The notes: generated by a model not told the origin, from the letters alone. 64,000 nucleotides of DNA from an uncultured Saprospiraceae bacterium (GCA_937995755.1 CALKJD010000014.1:1-64000); one strand, 5' to 3'; shown: positions 27,601 to 36,880, counted from the first letter of the stretch. Numbers and translations are program-made.

Positions 27601-28570
27601 AAAATTCATCCATTTCTGTCTCTGCTAGTTCGTCATAAGGAGTGATAGCATTCCAAAAATCTTTATATCCGATTGGAATAACTGCTTCATTAGTTAGAGG
27701 CATTCCTAATCTAGATACTTGTACCCAGTCACCACTATTTACAGGTTCGCCTGTAGCAGATATAGTTTGTAACGCTGGTCTACTGGCAGAAGCCCATACA
27801 CCGATCACATAGTTAGGATCTAATATATTTTCTGGCTCCGCAGGTGCTCCAGCTTTTAGTAAAGTAGAGATAGGCACTTGTATTGCTATGGCACTTACAT
27901 TGTAACATCCCACACCATCTACAGGTGTACCATTTTGTCTTGGCGCATCACCTAGATCAAAAATACCTCCGAGGTCAACAAAAAATGGATCGTCAGTAGG
28001 TCCAGCAAAAACTCTCTCTCCTGATGAAGCGGTATTGATCGCAGAATTCCATAAAGTGTTATAATCTGTATTAAGTCCAGCAGCACCAGAGATTGATCTT
28101 TCACCAATATTATTAGGTGGTACGATTCCGTCAGTGACGATCGTTTCAAAAGTCAATCCACCATCCATACTTCTCTCAAGTGTATAAGTAGTTTTTAAGT
28201 TTTGAGCGCCTAATCTCATATTGAAAAAAGTCGAAGGATCTTCATTGACTACGTTGAATGTAAATCTATAAGTTACTTCATCACCCACTACAGATGCATC
28301 ATTATCTACATGCACTTCGTATCTGATGTTTTCACCGAAGCTATAGTAGTTAGGTCCACCGTGCGGCAGTTGGAAAGGTACATAAGTAGCAATTAAGGTA
28401 ATTGTATTAGGATCGTCAGGACTACGAAATGCATACACATCTACGTTATCAGCGAGTGGATCATTAGCAATTAGTGGTGCTTCTCTGTGGCTAGATGCGT
28501 CTAGCGAAGACATTACAAAAAGTAACATGACCAAGCAGAGCGCTAGTTTTATTTTAGTTAAATATTTCAT
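24689..28570 (-). CDS. DUF4331 protein with two propeller-like repeats and T9SS sorting domain
   Basis: A 1293-residue secreted protein. The signal peptide (1-26) is followed by a DUF4331 domain (about 27-575) opening with SSHREAPLIANDPLADN. Two tandem copies of a roughly 300-residue unit then run over about 585-890 and 895-1200. Each contains DADGLYY, NxVINAY, SDFxNGREITV, VVAQDASD, NLWGIQ, RTHGL and GNPVDVxYD, suggesting beta-propeller blades. The last 80 residues (IQLFPNPASNRISLAI to MKFIKAN) are a T9SS type A sorting domain. DUF4331 has no proven activity. The DUF4331 half is a paralogue of the upstream gene, nearly identical over its C-terminal portion. It lies 80 bases after that gene and is closed by a terminator. 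Confidence 0.92.
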   Translation of the reverse strand: MKYLTKIKLALCLVMLLFVMSSLDASSHREAPLIANDPLADNVDVYAFRSPDDPNTITLIATYVPFQLPHGGPNYYSFGENIRYEVHVDNDASVVGDEVTYRFTFNVVNEDPSTFFNMRLGAQNLKTTYTLERSMDGGLTFETIVTDGIVPPNNIGERSISGAAGLNTDYNTLWNSAINTASSGERVFAGPTDDPFFVDLGGIFDLGDAPRQNGTPVDGVGCYNVSAIAIQVPISTLLKAGAPAEPENILDPNYVIGVWASASRPALQTISATGEPVNSGDWVQVSRLGMPLTNEAVIPIGYKDFWNAITPYDELAETEMDEFFYNPELALYMDDAQFGGAVPAFGPLRIQKASLGAFDFSNGADGVSALAGGDLTGTAFEVYGDLLLIPGKPRSVDLWPIFHTGVPNAIPYQLATGKGGNPVAAGKPFINNFLPNGGDMLRLNMAVPVTPRDDPNFSSLGLVQAAAIGLTVAPFNTTAELEFIPNMDGFPNGRRLEDDVTRIELQAVGGVVLAAVGLWYDDYDATDPDASPVTDDLLDVLTYSTGVEANDRDFTSSFPYLAQPASGKGDCSGEIYDGIQETEGEDLLNVFVSSNTTGTAAMLGVDGTDDVTFRSFGVAGTDADGLYYSSDDDVLYQLNRSDNVINAYSNAKISIESGDNPTLTATSTSDFINGREITVDGSTLVVAQDASDDNGQENKFVVYIVSANDIVRTAEFTTDLNLWGIQLVGDALYAIEDNSDRLAIFNNFLSNADGDEVSPDQLITVEGIIRTHGLIVDTDNDVMVLTDVASGAVADDGAFAIVRNFTAAIADGTISAAEQVRVEGSSTLLGNPVDVAYDYTNDLIYIAERANGGGRILAFDGATVGGDVAPSYSRDFAGASAIYFSDLMDPMVELETVSQFFTSSNTEDILTVYDVKENGNINVNSFSGAMDADGLYYDKDNDVLYELDRTNNVINAYADLNATLNAGGTPSISGTSTSDFSNGREITVLGNKLVVAQDASDANGQLNKLVVYTIDGSSITLDKEFITSFNLWGIQFGAEGSLLAVMDNTNQLAVLESFLSKPLQGTDLAPDEIITIDGLVRTHGLVYDQSIDLLILTDVAEASSAVDGAIVFITDFESKSDDNNISATEQVRIEGPATNLGNPVDVDYDNTSNIAYVAERANEGGRVLGFEVNTLAGNVAPIYNVLQSGVSAIHMAKDAIIDVATVNIADEEIEIQLFPNPASNRISLAIAGNNVLYHDAIMTITSLDGKVVIQSKVNSDVSNINVVDLNEGMYILTISNDKFSHSMKFIKAN

Positions 28571-28650
28571 TGTATATATTTTTTAAAATTCATGTCTCAC
28601 AGTGGAGACGGAATTGATTTGTTAGTCTGTCTATAGAAATTTGAAGGGTA

Positions 28651-30354
28651 TTAATCCTGTCTCACTTCTGTACCGCTCCATGGAATCGCTACATAAGGAA
28701 ATGTGTTTCTAAAAGCCTTATCGTTAGATTCTACTCCAGTTGAGTAAGTCAATACCCCAAGTAAATCATCAGTAACTGGACTAGCATCTGGATCAGTAGG
28801 ATCGTAATCATCATACCATAATCCGACAGCAGCAAGTACGACTCCTCCAACGGCTTGTAGTTCTATTCTTGTCACGTCATCTTCTAGTCTACGACCATTG
28901 GGGAATCCATCCATGTTAGGAATAAACTCTAAGTCGGCAGTAGTATTAAATGGTGCTACAGTAAGACCGATAGCGGCTGCTTGTACGAGACCTAAAGAAC
29001 TAAAATTTGGATCATCTCTTGGTGTTACGGGTACAGCCATATTTAGTCTTAGCATATCTCCACCGTTAGGTAAAAAGTTGTTAATGAAAGGCTTCCCAGC
29101 GGCTACTGGATTACCGCCTTTTCCTGTAGCTAATTGGTATGGTATAGCGTTAGGTACTCCTGTATGGAATATAGGCCATAGATCTACAGATCTTGGTTTT
29201 CCTGGAATTAATAAAAGGTCTCCATATACTTCAAAGGCAGTACCTGTCAGGTCTCCGCCTGCTAGTGCACTTACACCATCTGCTCCGTTAGTAAAGTCGA
29301 ATGCGCCTAATGAAGCGGTCTGTATACGCAGTGGGCTAAATGCAGGTACGGCAGATCCAAATTGATCGTCATCCATATATAAAGCTAACTCAGGGTTGTA
29401 GAAATACTCATCCCATGTAGTCTCTGCTAATTCTTGGTAAGGTGTTAATCTATTCCAAGCATCTTTCTGACCAATAGGAATGATGGCTTCGTTAGTAAGT
29501 GGCATACCTAATCTAGATACTTGTACCCAATCTCCTGATACATCTACAGTACCATTAGTATTGAGTGTACGCATAGCTGGTCTACTAGCAGAAGCCCATA
29601 CACCGATCACATAGTTAGGATCTAAGATGTTTGATGGTTCTGCTGGAGCTCCAGCTTTGAGTAATGTAGAGATAGGTACTTGAATCGCTATCGTGTGTAC
29701 ATTGTATTTTGCTATTCCGTCTCTTGCAGCGCCATTCTGTCTAGGTGCATCACCTAAATCAAAAATACCTCCGAGATCAACAAAAAATGGATCATCCGAA
29801 GGTCCTGCAAATACAGTTTCGCCTGTACTAGTTTTAGTAATAGCTTGGTTGAAAAGATCTGAATATTTAGATCCTAATCCAGCACCACTTTCAATAGATC
29901 TAGGTCCGATATTTACAGGCGGTACATATCCATCAGTAACTATCGTTTGGAATGTAACGCCACCGTCCATACTTCTTTCTAGAGTGTATGTGGTTTTAAG
30001 GTTTTGCTTTCCTAATCTAATATTGAAAAAGGTAGTGGGGTCTTCATTAACCTGAGTAAAGGTAAATCTGTAAGTGATTTCGTCTCCTGGTATTGAAGCA
30101 TCATTATCCACATGGATCTCATATCTTACATTCTCTCCAAAGGTATAATAGTTAGGTCCACCAAATGGTAATTCTCCAGGAATATAACTAGCAATAATAG
30201 TAATCGTATTCGGATTATCTGGACTACGGAATGCGTAGAGGTCAGTATTATCTGCTAGAGGGTCATTGGCAATAAGAGGAGCTTCACGATGGGAAGATGC
30301 TATGGTTAGCATCGATATCATCATAAGACTCAGCATTAAGTATACTTTTTTCAT
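28651..30354 (-). CDS. DUF4331 protein, short paralogue
   Basis: A 567-residue secreted protein with a signal peptide (1-20) and a single DUF4331 domain beginning SSHREAPLIANDPLADN. It lacks both the propeller-like repeats and the sorting domain of the next gene, so it should stay in the periplasm or be retained otherwise. Residues about 345-545 are almost identical to the paralogue, whereas about 130-330 differ more, a patchy pattern that suggests recent gene conversion. It is the first gene of the pair and carries the ECF-like promoter 60 bases upstream. Confidence 0.92.
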   Translation of the reverse strand: MKKVYLMLSLMMISMLTIASSHREAPLIANDPLADNTDLYAFRSPDNPNTITIIASYIPGELPFGGPNYYTFGENVRYEIHVDNDASIPGDEITYRFTFTQVNEDPTTFFNIRLGKQNLKTTYTLERSMDGGVTFQTIVTDGYVPPVNIGPRSIESGAGLGSKYSDLFNQAITKTSTGETVFAGPSDDPFFVDLGGIFDLGDAPRQNGAARDGIAKYNVHTIAIQVPISTLLKAGAPAEPSNILDPNYVIGVWASASRPAMRTLNTNGTVDVSGDWVQVSRLGMPLTNEAIIPIGQKDAWNRLTPYQELAETTWDEYFYNPELALYMDDDQFGSAVPAFSPLRIQTASLGAFDFTNGADGVSALAGGDLTGTAFEVYGDLLLIPGKPRSVDLWPIFHTGVPNAIPYQLATGKGGNPVAAGKPFINNFLPNGGDMLRLNMAVPVTPRDDPNFSSLGLVQAAAIGLTVAPFNTTADLEFIPNMDGFPNGRRLEDDVTRIELQAVGGVVLAAVGLWYDDYDPTDPDASPVTDDLLGVLTYSTGVESNDKAFRNTFPYVAIPWSGTEVRQD

Positions 30355-30872
30355 CTCGTGTAGAATTTAAGGTTTATGAATTATTGGATCAGATATCGAA
30401 GTTGATATCCAATTACACCTATACTTACGAGGAGACTTCTCTAGTTGGATTTATTTTGTAGAAGATTTTTTAAAATTAAGTTAAACATCTTGATTGGGAT
30501 GACTAGTATTACCGCATGTAGTGTACCTATAATTAAGTTTATAGTTATCTGAAAGCTACGTATTGATTAGGAAGTGAGCAAAGGGAAAGAGATTGGGACA
30601 ATGAATTTTAGAGATAAATGATGAGTCGAAAAAATCTTATAATTGTTTTAATGAAATAAGCTAGATCCAGTAATATGATCAACAAATTTATTGCTATTGA
30701 TCTGCAATAGATCTATACACCGTCCTAGTTTCAGGATGTTGTTCATTTTTTTCTTGCCATTCATGGTGATAAGATTTAATTCACCATTCTTGCATAGCAC
30801 TGTGTATTTCTAAAGACTTTCTAGGGATACATTGGCATTTACCATGCTATGAATGATCATCCTATGTCTAAG
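30355..30872. other. intergenic region, 518 bases
   Basis: The longest gene-free stretch. The right part is the 3' side of the leftward PdeM gene; the left part is the DUF4331 promoter region with the bipartite element at 30414-30452. A CTATTG/CAATAG pair (30694-30710) and an ATGGTGA/TCACCAT pair (30763-30787) are present but lack terminator T-tracts. No ORF or known RNA was seen. Confidence 0.55.
30414..30452 (-). promoter_or_regulatory. ECF-like promoter, copy A (DUF4331 operon)
   Basis: Minus strand: AAATCCAA, a 15-base spacer, then CGTAAGTATAGGTGTA, ending 60 bases before the ATG at 30354. Box sequences and spacing are identical to copy B at 24476-24514. The layout fits a -35/-10 pair of an ECF sigma factor. 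Confidence 0.65.
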
Positions 30873-31517
30873 TTATATTTTTACTTCTATTACTTGGCCT
30901 TCAGCGATCACATATACAGCATCCGTTTTTTGGGCTACTACTTTGGCTAAGCCTGTAAATTTTCCAAAGGCAGGAAGTACGCAACATTGAGTCCCAAAGT
31001 GAAAGCAAGGAAGTTTGATATATTGTTTTCCTTTGCCAATCAGTTGTATGCCAGGATGTATATGTCCATGAAAATTATACAAATTCTCTGGTGTGTCTAA
31101 CAAAGGGTAATGAGAAAATATATAAGGTCCGATAACTAAAGGCTCAGTATAGATAGGAATATTTAATGGATCAAAAAGCTGCGTATCTATGATATCATGA
31201 TTGCCTTGTACTAATTCGAAAGTGATATCAGGATAATTGGCTACGAACATGCTGAAGATATCCCATGTACTATTTATACTGCTATGGAATAGGTCTCCCA
31301 GAAAAAGTACTCTACTAGGATGATAGGTTTCTATAATAGTATTGAGATTGGAGAAGTTGTCATCCATAATGTCTGACGGAACAGAGATTCCTGCCAATCT
31401 AAAATGAGTGGCTTTACCCAAGTGCAGATCTGCTACAAAAAGGATGTCCTGTTCTTCCCAATATATTCCTCGAAGAGGGTGGAGGTGTAATGTTTGTTCT
31501 TGATGTTGGATGATCAT
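30873..31517 (-). CDS. pdeM: ligase-associated DNA damage response endonuclease/phosphoesterase PdeM
   Basis: The 214-residue protein carries all calcineurin-like metallophosphoesterase motifs: FVADLHLGK near 30, FLGDLFH near 72, QGNHD near 105 and FHGHIHPG near 149. PdeM is the phosphoesterase member of the four-gene ligase-associated repair cluster, and its metal centre is expected to cleave phosphodiesters during DNA end processing. Its ATG overlaps the stop of the helicase gene by 4 bases, indicating translational coupling, and it is the last gene of the cluster. Confidence 0.92.
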   Translation of the reverse strand: MIIQHQEQTLHLHPLRGIYWEEQDILFVADLHLGKATHFRLAGISVPSDIMDDNFSNLNTIIETYHPSRVLFLGDLFHSSINSTWDIFSMFVANYPDITFELVQGNHDIIDTQLFDPLNIPIYTEPLVIGPYIFSHYPLLDTPENLYNFHGHIHPGIQLIGKGKQYIKLPCFHFGTQCCVLPAFGKFTGLAKVVAQKTDAVYVIAEGQVIEVKI

Positions 31518-33970
31518 TCTATCAGTTTGATTCTCATTTTTTGGATGCGATCTTGTAACGATTCACTAGTTACCGTTTCTCTCATTCTATCCACCATAAT
31601 CGGAAATGCAAAAGGTGTTGCCTTATTGGGTCTTGTTATAATAATATTTTGATTTTGTATCCGCTCTAAGGTAGACCGCATTCTATCTTCTTCTAGTTGA
31701 AAATACATCACTTCTTCATAGGCTTGGAGAATTAGTAAATTATTGGGTTCGTACTCTGAAAACATATCGAAGAACAATTGTGATGAAGATTGCAAATGCT
31801 TCGTACGTTTTTCAGCTCCAGGAAATCCTTTGAATACTAATCCTGCGATAGATGCGATATCTCGAAATTTTCTTCTAGCCATTTCTACTTCATTGGCACT
31901 ACGGCTGATGTCGTCCATCAATCCATCTGTAGTAAATATGCTATGAGTAATGATGCGATCTACATCGATCTCTTTATCACTTAGTAATTCAAAGCCATAA
32001 TCATTCATAGCAATAGAAAAACTGATAGACATCTGTTGTGAGATGCGATAGGCGATCAATGTGCTAAGTCCTTCATTGACAAATCTTCCTTCGTAAGGAT
32101 ACATAATGAGATGGTAGCCTTCTCTATCTTTAAAATATTCTACCAGAAATTCATTTTCTGAGGGAATATGCGATCTCGATTGCTGTAGGGTAATTAGAGG
32201 AGCGAGCATTTTGAGTTCTATACTTTTATAATCACCGCTATAGATTAAACTAATTTGATGTCTCAATTCTTCTGATAGTTGTGAACTGAATTGCATTCTA
32301 CCTCCGCCCCAGGATGGTGTTCTAGTTGTTTTCTTTTTAGATGCTCGCACTCGAACTTCCATGTTGCGGACTTTTACAATCTCTAGCGCTTTACCAGTAA
32401 ACATAAATACATCGCCTGGACTAAGCGCTGAGATAAACCGCTCTTCTACTTGACCTATTCTCCCACCTTTTAGATATTTGACTTCCATCGTAGTATCACC
32501 GACGATAGTACCTATAGACATACGATGTCTCGTGGCCGCTGATTTATTTTGGATATGGTATCTACCGTTGACAATGCCTACACGATTATATTCATCGTAC
32601 GCATCTAATGCAGCACCGCCACTATGTATAAATGCAAGCACCCAGTTCCACTCTTCATCAGAAATAGAACTGAAGGCAAAAGTTTTTCGTACTTCAGAAA
32701 ATATCTGATCTGGCATGAAGCCATCGGACAAACTAAGCGTTACGAGATACTGAGCAAGTACATCAAAAGACCGAATATATGGTTTTCTACTTTCGATATT
32801 ATTGCGTTGGATAGCCCTTCGTAGCGCCGCACTTTCAAGTAGCTCTAAGGAATGGGTAGGGACAAAGTAAATCACACTCTCGGCTCCAGGACGATGTCCA
32901 CTACGACCTGCACGCTGTAAAAATCTAGCGACTCCTTTTGGACTACCTACTTGTATAACGGTTTCTACTGGACGGAAGTCTACACCTAGATCTAGACTCG
33001 AAGTACAGACTACGAGTTGCAACTTACCTTCATGAAGAGATTGCTCTACCCATTCTCTTTGAGATCTATCCATTGCACTATGGTGCATAGCCATGATCCC
33101 TGCAAAATCAGGATAGTATTCTAATATAGTTTGATACCAACGCTCACATTGATTGCGGGTATTGGTAAATAGTAGGGTAGTCTTACTACTGATTATAACA
33201 TCAACGACCTTATCCATCAGATGTAAACCTAAATGACCAGCCCAAGGAAGTTTATCTATTTCATCAGGAAGAATGGTTTGTATTTTTATCTTTTTCTTGA
33301 TGGACGATTTGATGATTTTCCAATCTGGCTGCTGATCATAATGACCAAATAATATACTTGCAGCCTCTTCCATATTGCCAAGGGTTGCTGAGATTCCCCA
33401 TATCTTTAGTTGAGGCCTGATAGCCTTGAGACGAGATAATGCCAGTTCTACTTGTACACCTCTCTTGGATCCAACAAGTTCATGCCATTCATCCGCTACT
33501 AAGACTTTTATGTTTTTAAATATGTCTTCATGGTGGCGCTGCGCGATCATTAAATGTAGACTCTCTGGCGTGGTTATTAATAGTTCAGGAGGATTCTTTT
33601 TTTGCTTGGCTCTATCACTGCTAGAGGTATCTCCAGTTCGTATTCCTATATCCCATTCTATTCCTAGATCATTGGCCGCACGTTGAGCTGAACTCTGTAT
33701 CTCTTTTGCCAATGCTTTGATTGGAGTGATCCAAATTGCTTGTAATCCATTTTGTATGGGTAATCTATCTTTGCCTCGGTGCTCAGATAAAAATTCTATT
33801 AATATAGGAATGATGAGTGAGTAGGTCTTTCCAGATCCTGTAGCGGCATTTACAATTCCACTTTTGCCTTGCCAATATCTCTTCCAAGTATCTGTTTGAA
33901 ATTTAAAAGGCTCCCATCCCTGATCAGAAAACCATTGTGTCGCTATATGTAGTTGTTCGGATCTTGTCAC
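31514..33970 (-). CDS. ligase-associated DNA damage response DEXH-box helicase (Lhr-like)
   Basis: An 818-residue SF2 helicase. Walker A is ATGSGKT (43-49), Walker B is the family-specific DEWH (160-163), motif III is SATLGN, and motif VI is QRAGRSGHRPG near 355. The C-terminal half contains the Lhr-type winged-helix and DUF4145-like accessory regions. It is shorter than full Lhr (about 1500 residues), matching the ligase-associated subfamily. It is expected to unwind or remodel duplexes during repair, 3' to 5'. It overlaps PdeM by 4 bases and follows the ligase gene by 75 bases. Confidence 0.94.
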   Translation of the reverse strand: MTRSEQLHIATQWFSDQGWEPFKFQTDTWKRYWQGKSGIVNAATGSGKTYSLIIPILIEFLSEHRGKDRLPIQNGLQAIWITPIKALAKEIQSSAQRAANDLGIEWDIGIRTGDTSSSDRAKQKKNPPELLITTPESLHLMIAQRHHEDIFKNIKVLVADEWHELVGSKRGVQVELALSRLKAIRPQLKIWGISATLGNMEEAASILFGHYDQQPDWKIIKSSIKKKIKIQTILPDEIDKLPWAGHLGLHLMDKVVDVIISSKTTLLFTNTRNQCERWYQTILEYYPDFAGIMAMHHSAMDRSQREWVEQSLHEGKLQLVVCTSSLDLGVDFRPVETVIQVGSPKGVARFLQRAGRSGHRPGAESVIYFVPTHSLELLESAALRRAIQRNNIESRKPYIRSFDVLAQYLVTLSLSDGFMPDQIFSEVRKTFAFSSISDEEWNWVLAFIHSGGAALDAYDEYNRVGIVNGRYHIQNKSAATRHRMSIGTIVGDTTMEVKYLKGGRIGQVEERFISALSPGDVFMFTGKALEIVKVRNMEVRVRASKKKTTRTPSWGGGRMQFSSQLSEELRHQISLIYSGDYKSIELKMLAPLITLQQSRSHIPSENEFLVEYFKDREGYHLIMYPYEGRFVNEGLSTLIAYRISQQMSISFSIAMNDYGFELLSDKEIDVDRIITHSIFTTDGLMDDISRSANEVEMARRKFRDIASIAGLVFKGFPGAEKRTKHLQSSSQLFFDMFSEYEPNNLLILQAYEEVMYFQLEEDRMRSTLERIQNQNIIITRPNKATPFAFPIMVDRMRETVTSESLQDRIQKMRIKLIE

Positions 33971-34045
33971 AGAGAATAAATAGATTAGTACTAAGTTTAG
34001 TTTATTGATTTACAATATAAGAGAGTGGCTGCCCCTTATGTACAG

Positions 34046-35638
34046 CTAGCCATAAAGATCTAGCATTTTCTTGAGATCTGCGAGTGTGTTAGCTTCTTTT
34101 ACGGGTTTGTCTTTTCGCCAGCGGAGCATTCTTGGAAACCGAAGAGAGATACCTGATTTATGTCTTTTAGATTCATTGATACCTTCGAAGGCTATTTCGA
34201 AAACAAGTTCTGGATTTACACTTCTTACAGGTCCAAATTTCTCTTTTGTATTCTTTCTTACCCAAGCAGTAATCTGATTAAACTCTTTATCAGTTAGTCC
34301 TGAGTATGCTTTAGTAAATGGTACTAATTGATCGCCATCCCAAACCGCAAAAGTATAATCGGTAAATAGGTTTGCTCGACGACCGTGGCCAGATTGTGCA
34401 TATAGCATGACAGCATCGATGGTAAGTGGATCTACTTTCCATTTCCACCAATCGCCTTTTTTACGACCGATCTTATATTCAGAGTCAAGTCGTTTGATCA
34501 TCAATCCTTCACTTAACAGGGATCTTGATTTTGCCCTTTCCTTTGCCGCTTCTTTCCAATCATTGACATCTACTCTTTCGGATAGTAAGCAGATTCCATT
34601 AGTAGGATGTGCTTCTAATAGTTGCTCCAGTAATTTTCTGCGATCTACCAGTGGTTGGCTTCTGATATCTTCTCCATTATATTCTAAAAGATCATAACAC
34701 ATGAGTACTATCGGCGCGGATTGCAGTATTTTTTTCGTTAAGTTTTTGCGGCCGATACGTGTCTGAAGTATATTGAAACTTAAAGGCATACCATCTTCAA
34801 AAGGAAGAATCTCTCCATCTAATACAGTGCCATTAGGTAATAGCTCAGCTAGAGGATGATACTCAGGAAATTTATCTGTAACGAGCTCTTCACCTCTTGA
34901 CCATACAAATATTTCATTATCTCTTACGATGACTTGTCCACGGATACCATCCCACTTCCGTTCTAATTGCCATTCTGATACATCTCCTAGTTGTGATGTT
35001 TCACTCTCTACAGCATAGGCGAGATAAAATGGATAAGGTCTAGAGATATCATCTAGTGGATTTTCGCTTCTTATCAATTCTTCATAGCTAATGGTATCTG
35101 GCGTCCAATTACCCATGAGTCTATGCGCCATAGCACTTTCTTCTTGCTCCTCATATTGCGCTACCGCTCTCATGATCAGTTTTTGAGATACTCCGATTCT
35201 GAATCCTCCAGTAATTAATTTGTTGAATACAAATCTTTCATTATAATCTAATCCAGACCAAGCTTCGAGGACTACTTTTTTCTTGTAGTCTTCTTCTTGC
35301 TTATCTAATGATTTGATAATGTCTATCCATTCTGTGAGCGTCTTGGTATGCTGCTGAGAAGGTGGAGGAAGCACTAAAGCTATAGTCTCTGCGAGATCAC
35401 CCACGACATGGTAACTCTCTTCGAATAACCATAGTGGAACTTGCGCTAACTCTGACGCCCATACACGCATTAAACTTGTTTTGACCGTTCTTTTAGGTCT
35501 TCTATGGCTGAGTATAGCAATCGTCCAAAGCTTATCTTTGTCGCTTGCTTCTCTTAGGTATGCGACGAGATATTCCACTTTTTTAAGTGTCTTAGTCGTC
35601 TGATCTAATTGATTAAATAGTTGGGCAAATCTCTTCAT
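34046..35638 (-). CDS. ligase-associated ATP-dependent DNA ligase
   Basis: A 530-residue ATP-dependent ligase. An N-terminal helical DNA-binding domain (about 1-180) is followed by the adenylation domain with the nucleophilic lysine in ERKWDGIRGQ (Lys228), GEILPFEDG, and the closing motif WWKWKVDPLTIDAV. An OB-fold (about 420-530) ends the protein. It seals nicks using ATP, in contrast to the NAD-dependent housekeeping LigA that Bacteroidota also carry. It sits between the exonuclease (2 bases upstream) and the helicase, as in the conserved four-gene repair cluster. Confidence 0.95.
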   Translation of the reverse strand: MKRFAQLFNQLDQTTKTLKKVEYLVAYLREASDKDKLWTIAILSHRRPKRTVKTSLMRVWASELAQVPLWLFEESYHVVGDLAETIALVLPPPSQQHTKTLTEWIDIIKSLDKQEEDYKKKVVLEAWSGLDYNERFVFNKLITGGFRIGVSQKLIMRAVAQYEEQEESAMAHRLMGNWTPDTISYEELIRSENPLDDISRPYPFYLAYAVESETSQLGDVSEWQLERKWDGIRGQVIVRDNEIFVWSRGEELVTDKFPEYHPLAELLPNGTVLDGEILPFEDGMPLSFNILQTRIGRKNLTKKILQSAPIVLMCYDLLEYNGEDIRSQPLVDRRKLLEQLLEAHPTNGICLLSERVDVNDWKEAAKERAKSRSLLSEGLMIKRLDSEYKIGRKKGDWWKWKVDPLTIDAVMLYAQSGHGRRANLFTDYTFAVWDGDQLVPFTKAYSGLTDKEFNQITAWVRKNTKEKFGPVRSVNPELVFEIAFEGINESKRHKSGISLRFPRMLRWRKDKPVKEANTLADLKKMLDLYG

Positions 35639-35640
35639 AA

Positions 35641-36693
35641 CTACGTCGTTGGAGATTTAGATTCTTCATTGGATTCTGTCGCTTCGCCATCCAAACTTTC
35701 ACCTGTAAATTCGGTCTGCGCCGCTTCTGCATCTAATCCTTGTTCTTTAAGATATTCTGTATAGATTTTAGTGTAGCCATGTGTCACGATTACTCGTTCG
35801 GCTTCTGTCTCTTTTATAGCGGTGTTGAGATCTTTCCAATCTACATGATCGGACAATACAAAACCTCGTTCAGCAGCTCTTCTTCTCCTTGCTCCACGCA
35901 AAGCCATCCATCCTGATGCGATTCCGATAGATAATGGTTTAAATTTTTTCATCCAAGCACTATTGATGGCACCTGGCGGAGCAAGTACTAAGTTGGATGT
36001 GTAATCCTTCACTGGTATCTCTTGACTTACACGAGTAGTTTCTGGTAATTTGATTCCTTGATTTCGGATTACTTCATTGATGTTTTCTACAGCGCCATGC
36101 GTATATATTTTTCCAATAGACGTATCTAGACCGTTCAAAATGCGTTGAGCTTTTCCTAATGAGTATCCAGTAATAAAAGTGACTTTACCTTCTGCAGCAT
36201 TGCTTCGCCACCATTGATTGATATCGTCAAATATCTCTTGCTGAGGTTTCCAATCGTATATCGGCAATCCAAAAGTAGATTCGGTAATAAAAGTATTGCA
36301 CTTGACTGGTTCGAATGCTTCAGATATGCCATCGTCTTCTAACTTAAAATCTCCAGAAGCGACCCAAGTATCACCTTTATACGAAGCTCTGATTTGCGCA
36401 GATCCAATGATGTGCCCAGCAGGATGAAATGAAAATTCTACACCATTGATATTGATGCTTTTACCATAAGCTATAGTCTGTATCTTGATGTTGCCTAATC
36501 TGTACTTAATAACAGGAGCGGCACTCTCGGTAGCCAGATAGGATTTATGTCCCCACCGAGAATGATCTGCGTGGCCATGAGTGATTAATGCCTTATCCAC
36601 TGGGCGCCACGGATCTATGTAAATGCCTGCCTTTTCGCAGTATATCCCTTTTTCTGTAAATCTAAGAAGATCATTTGTCCTTGTGGTTTGCAT
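35641..36693 (-). CDS. ligase-associated DNA damage response exonuclease (metallo-beta-lactamase fold)
   Basis: The start at 36693 is chosen because the family begins near MQTTRTNDLLRFTEKGIYC; the frame stays open 21 codons further without conserved sequence. The 350-residue protein holds the metal-binding THGHADHS (His39, His41, Asp43, His44), SGDFKLEDD, ITESTFGLP and LSDHVDW motifs of the SNM1/CPSF-like nucleases. It is predicted to trim DNA ends before ligation. It is the first gene of the repair operon. The C-terminal 25 residues are acidic and probably disordered. Confidence 0.92.
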   Translation of the reverse strand: MQTTRTNDLLRFTEKGIYCEKAGIYIDPWRPVDKALITHGHADHSRWGHKSYLATESAAPVIKYRLGNIKIQTIAYGKSININGVEFSFHPAGHIIGSAQIRASYKGDTWVASGDFKLEDDGISEAFEPVKCNTFITESTFGLPIYDWKPQQEIFDDINQWWRSNAAEGKVTFITGYSLGKAQRILNGLDTSIGKIYTHGAVENINEVIRNQGIKLPETTRVSQEIPVKDYTSNLVLAPPGAINSAWMKKFKPLSIGIASGWMALRGARRRRAAERGFVLSDHVDWKDLNTAIKETEAERVIVTHGYTKIYTEYLKEQGLDAEAAQTEFTGESLDGEATESNEESKSPTT

Positions 36694-36833
36694 ATCATAA
36701 TAACAAGAAGTGCGTATGCTTGTTCGATTTCTAGAAATAAAAGAAATCTCCTTCACGTATCGGCAACCAATATTTATTTTTAATGGGTTGTGGACTTATG
36801 TATGCTTGTAGCTTCCTCAATCGAATATAAAAT

Positions 36834-36859
36834 AAAAAAGGCTCCATTACAGAGCCTTT
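36834..36859 (-). terminator. rho-independent terminator after corA
   Basis: AAAGGCTC (36837-36844) pairs with GAGCCTTT (36852-36859). The minus-strand 3' side is a T-run (complement of 36834-36839). It ends the long leftward polyamine-PPK2-CorA operon and separates it from the repair operon. Confidence 0.8.
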
Positions 36860-36880
36860 CATAAATTTATCTTCGCGATA

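Noticed and set aside
28898-29365. 155-codon plus-strand open frame antisense to the short DUF4331 gene
   Set aside because: The frame mirrors the codon pattern of the conserved DUF4331 region and shows no domain, signal peptide or regulatory context.
30763-30787. ATGGTGA/TCACCAT inverted repeat downstream of pdeM as a terminator
   Set aside because: On the minus strand the stem is followed by A-rich rather than T-rich sequence, and the stem is only 7 bp.
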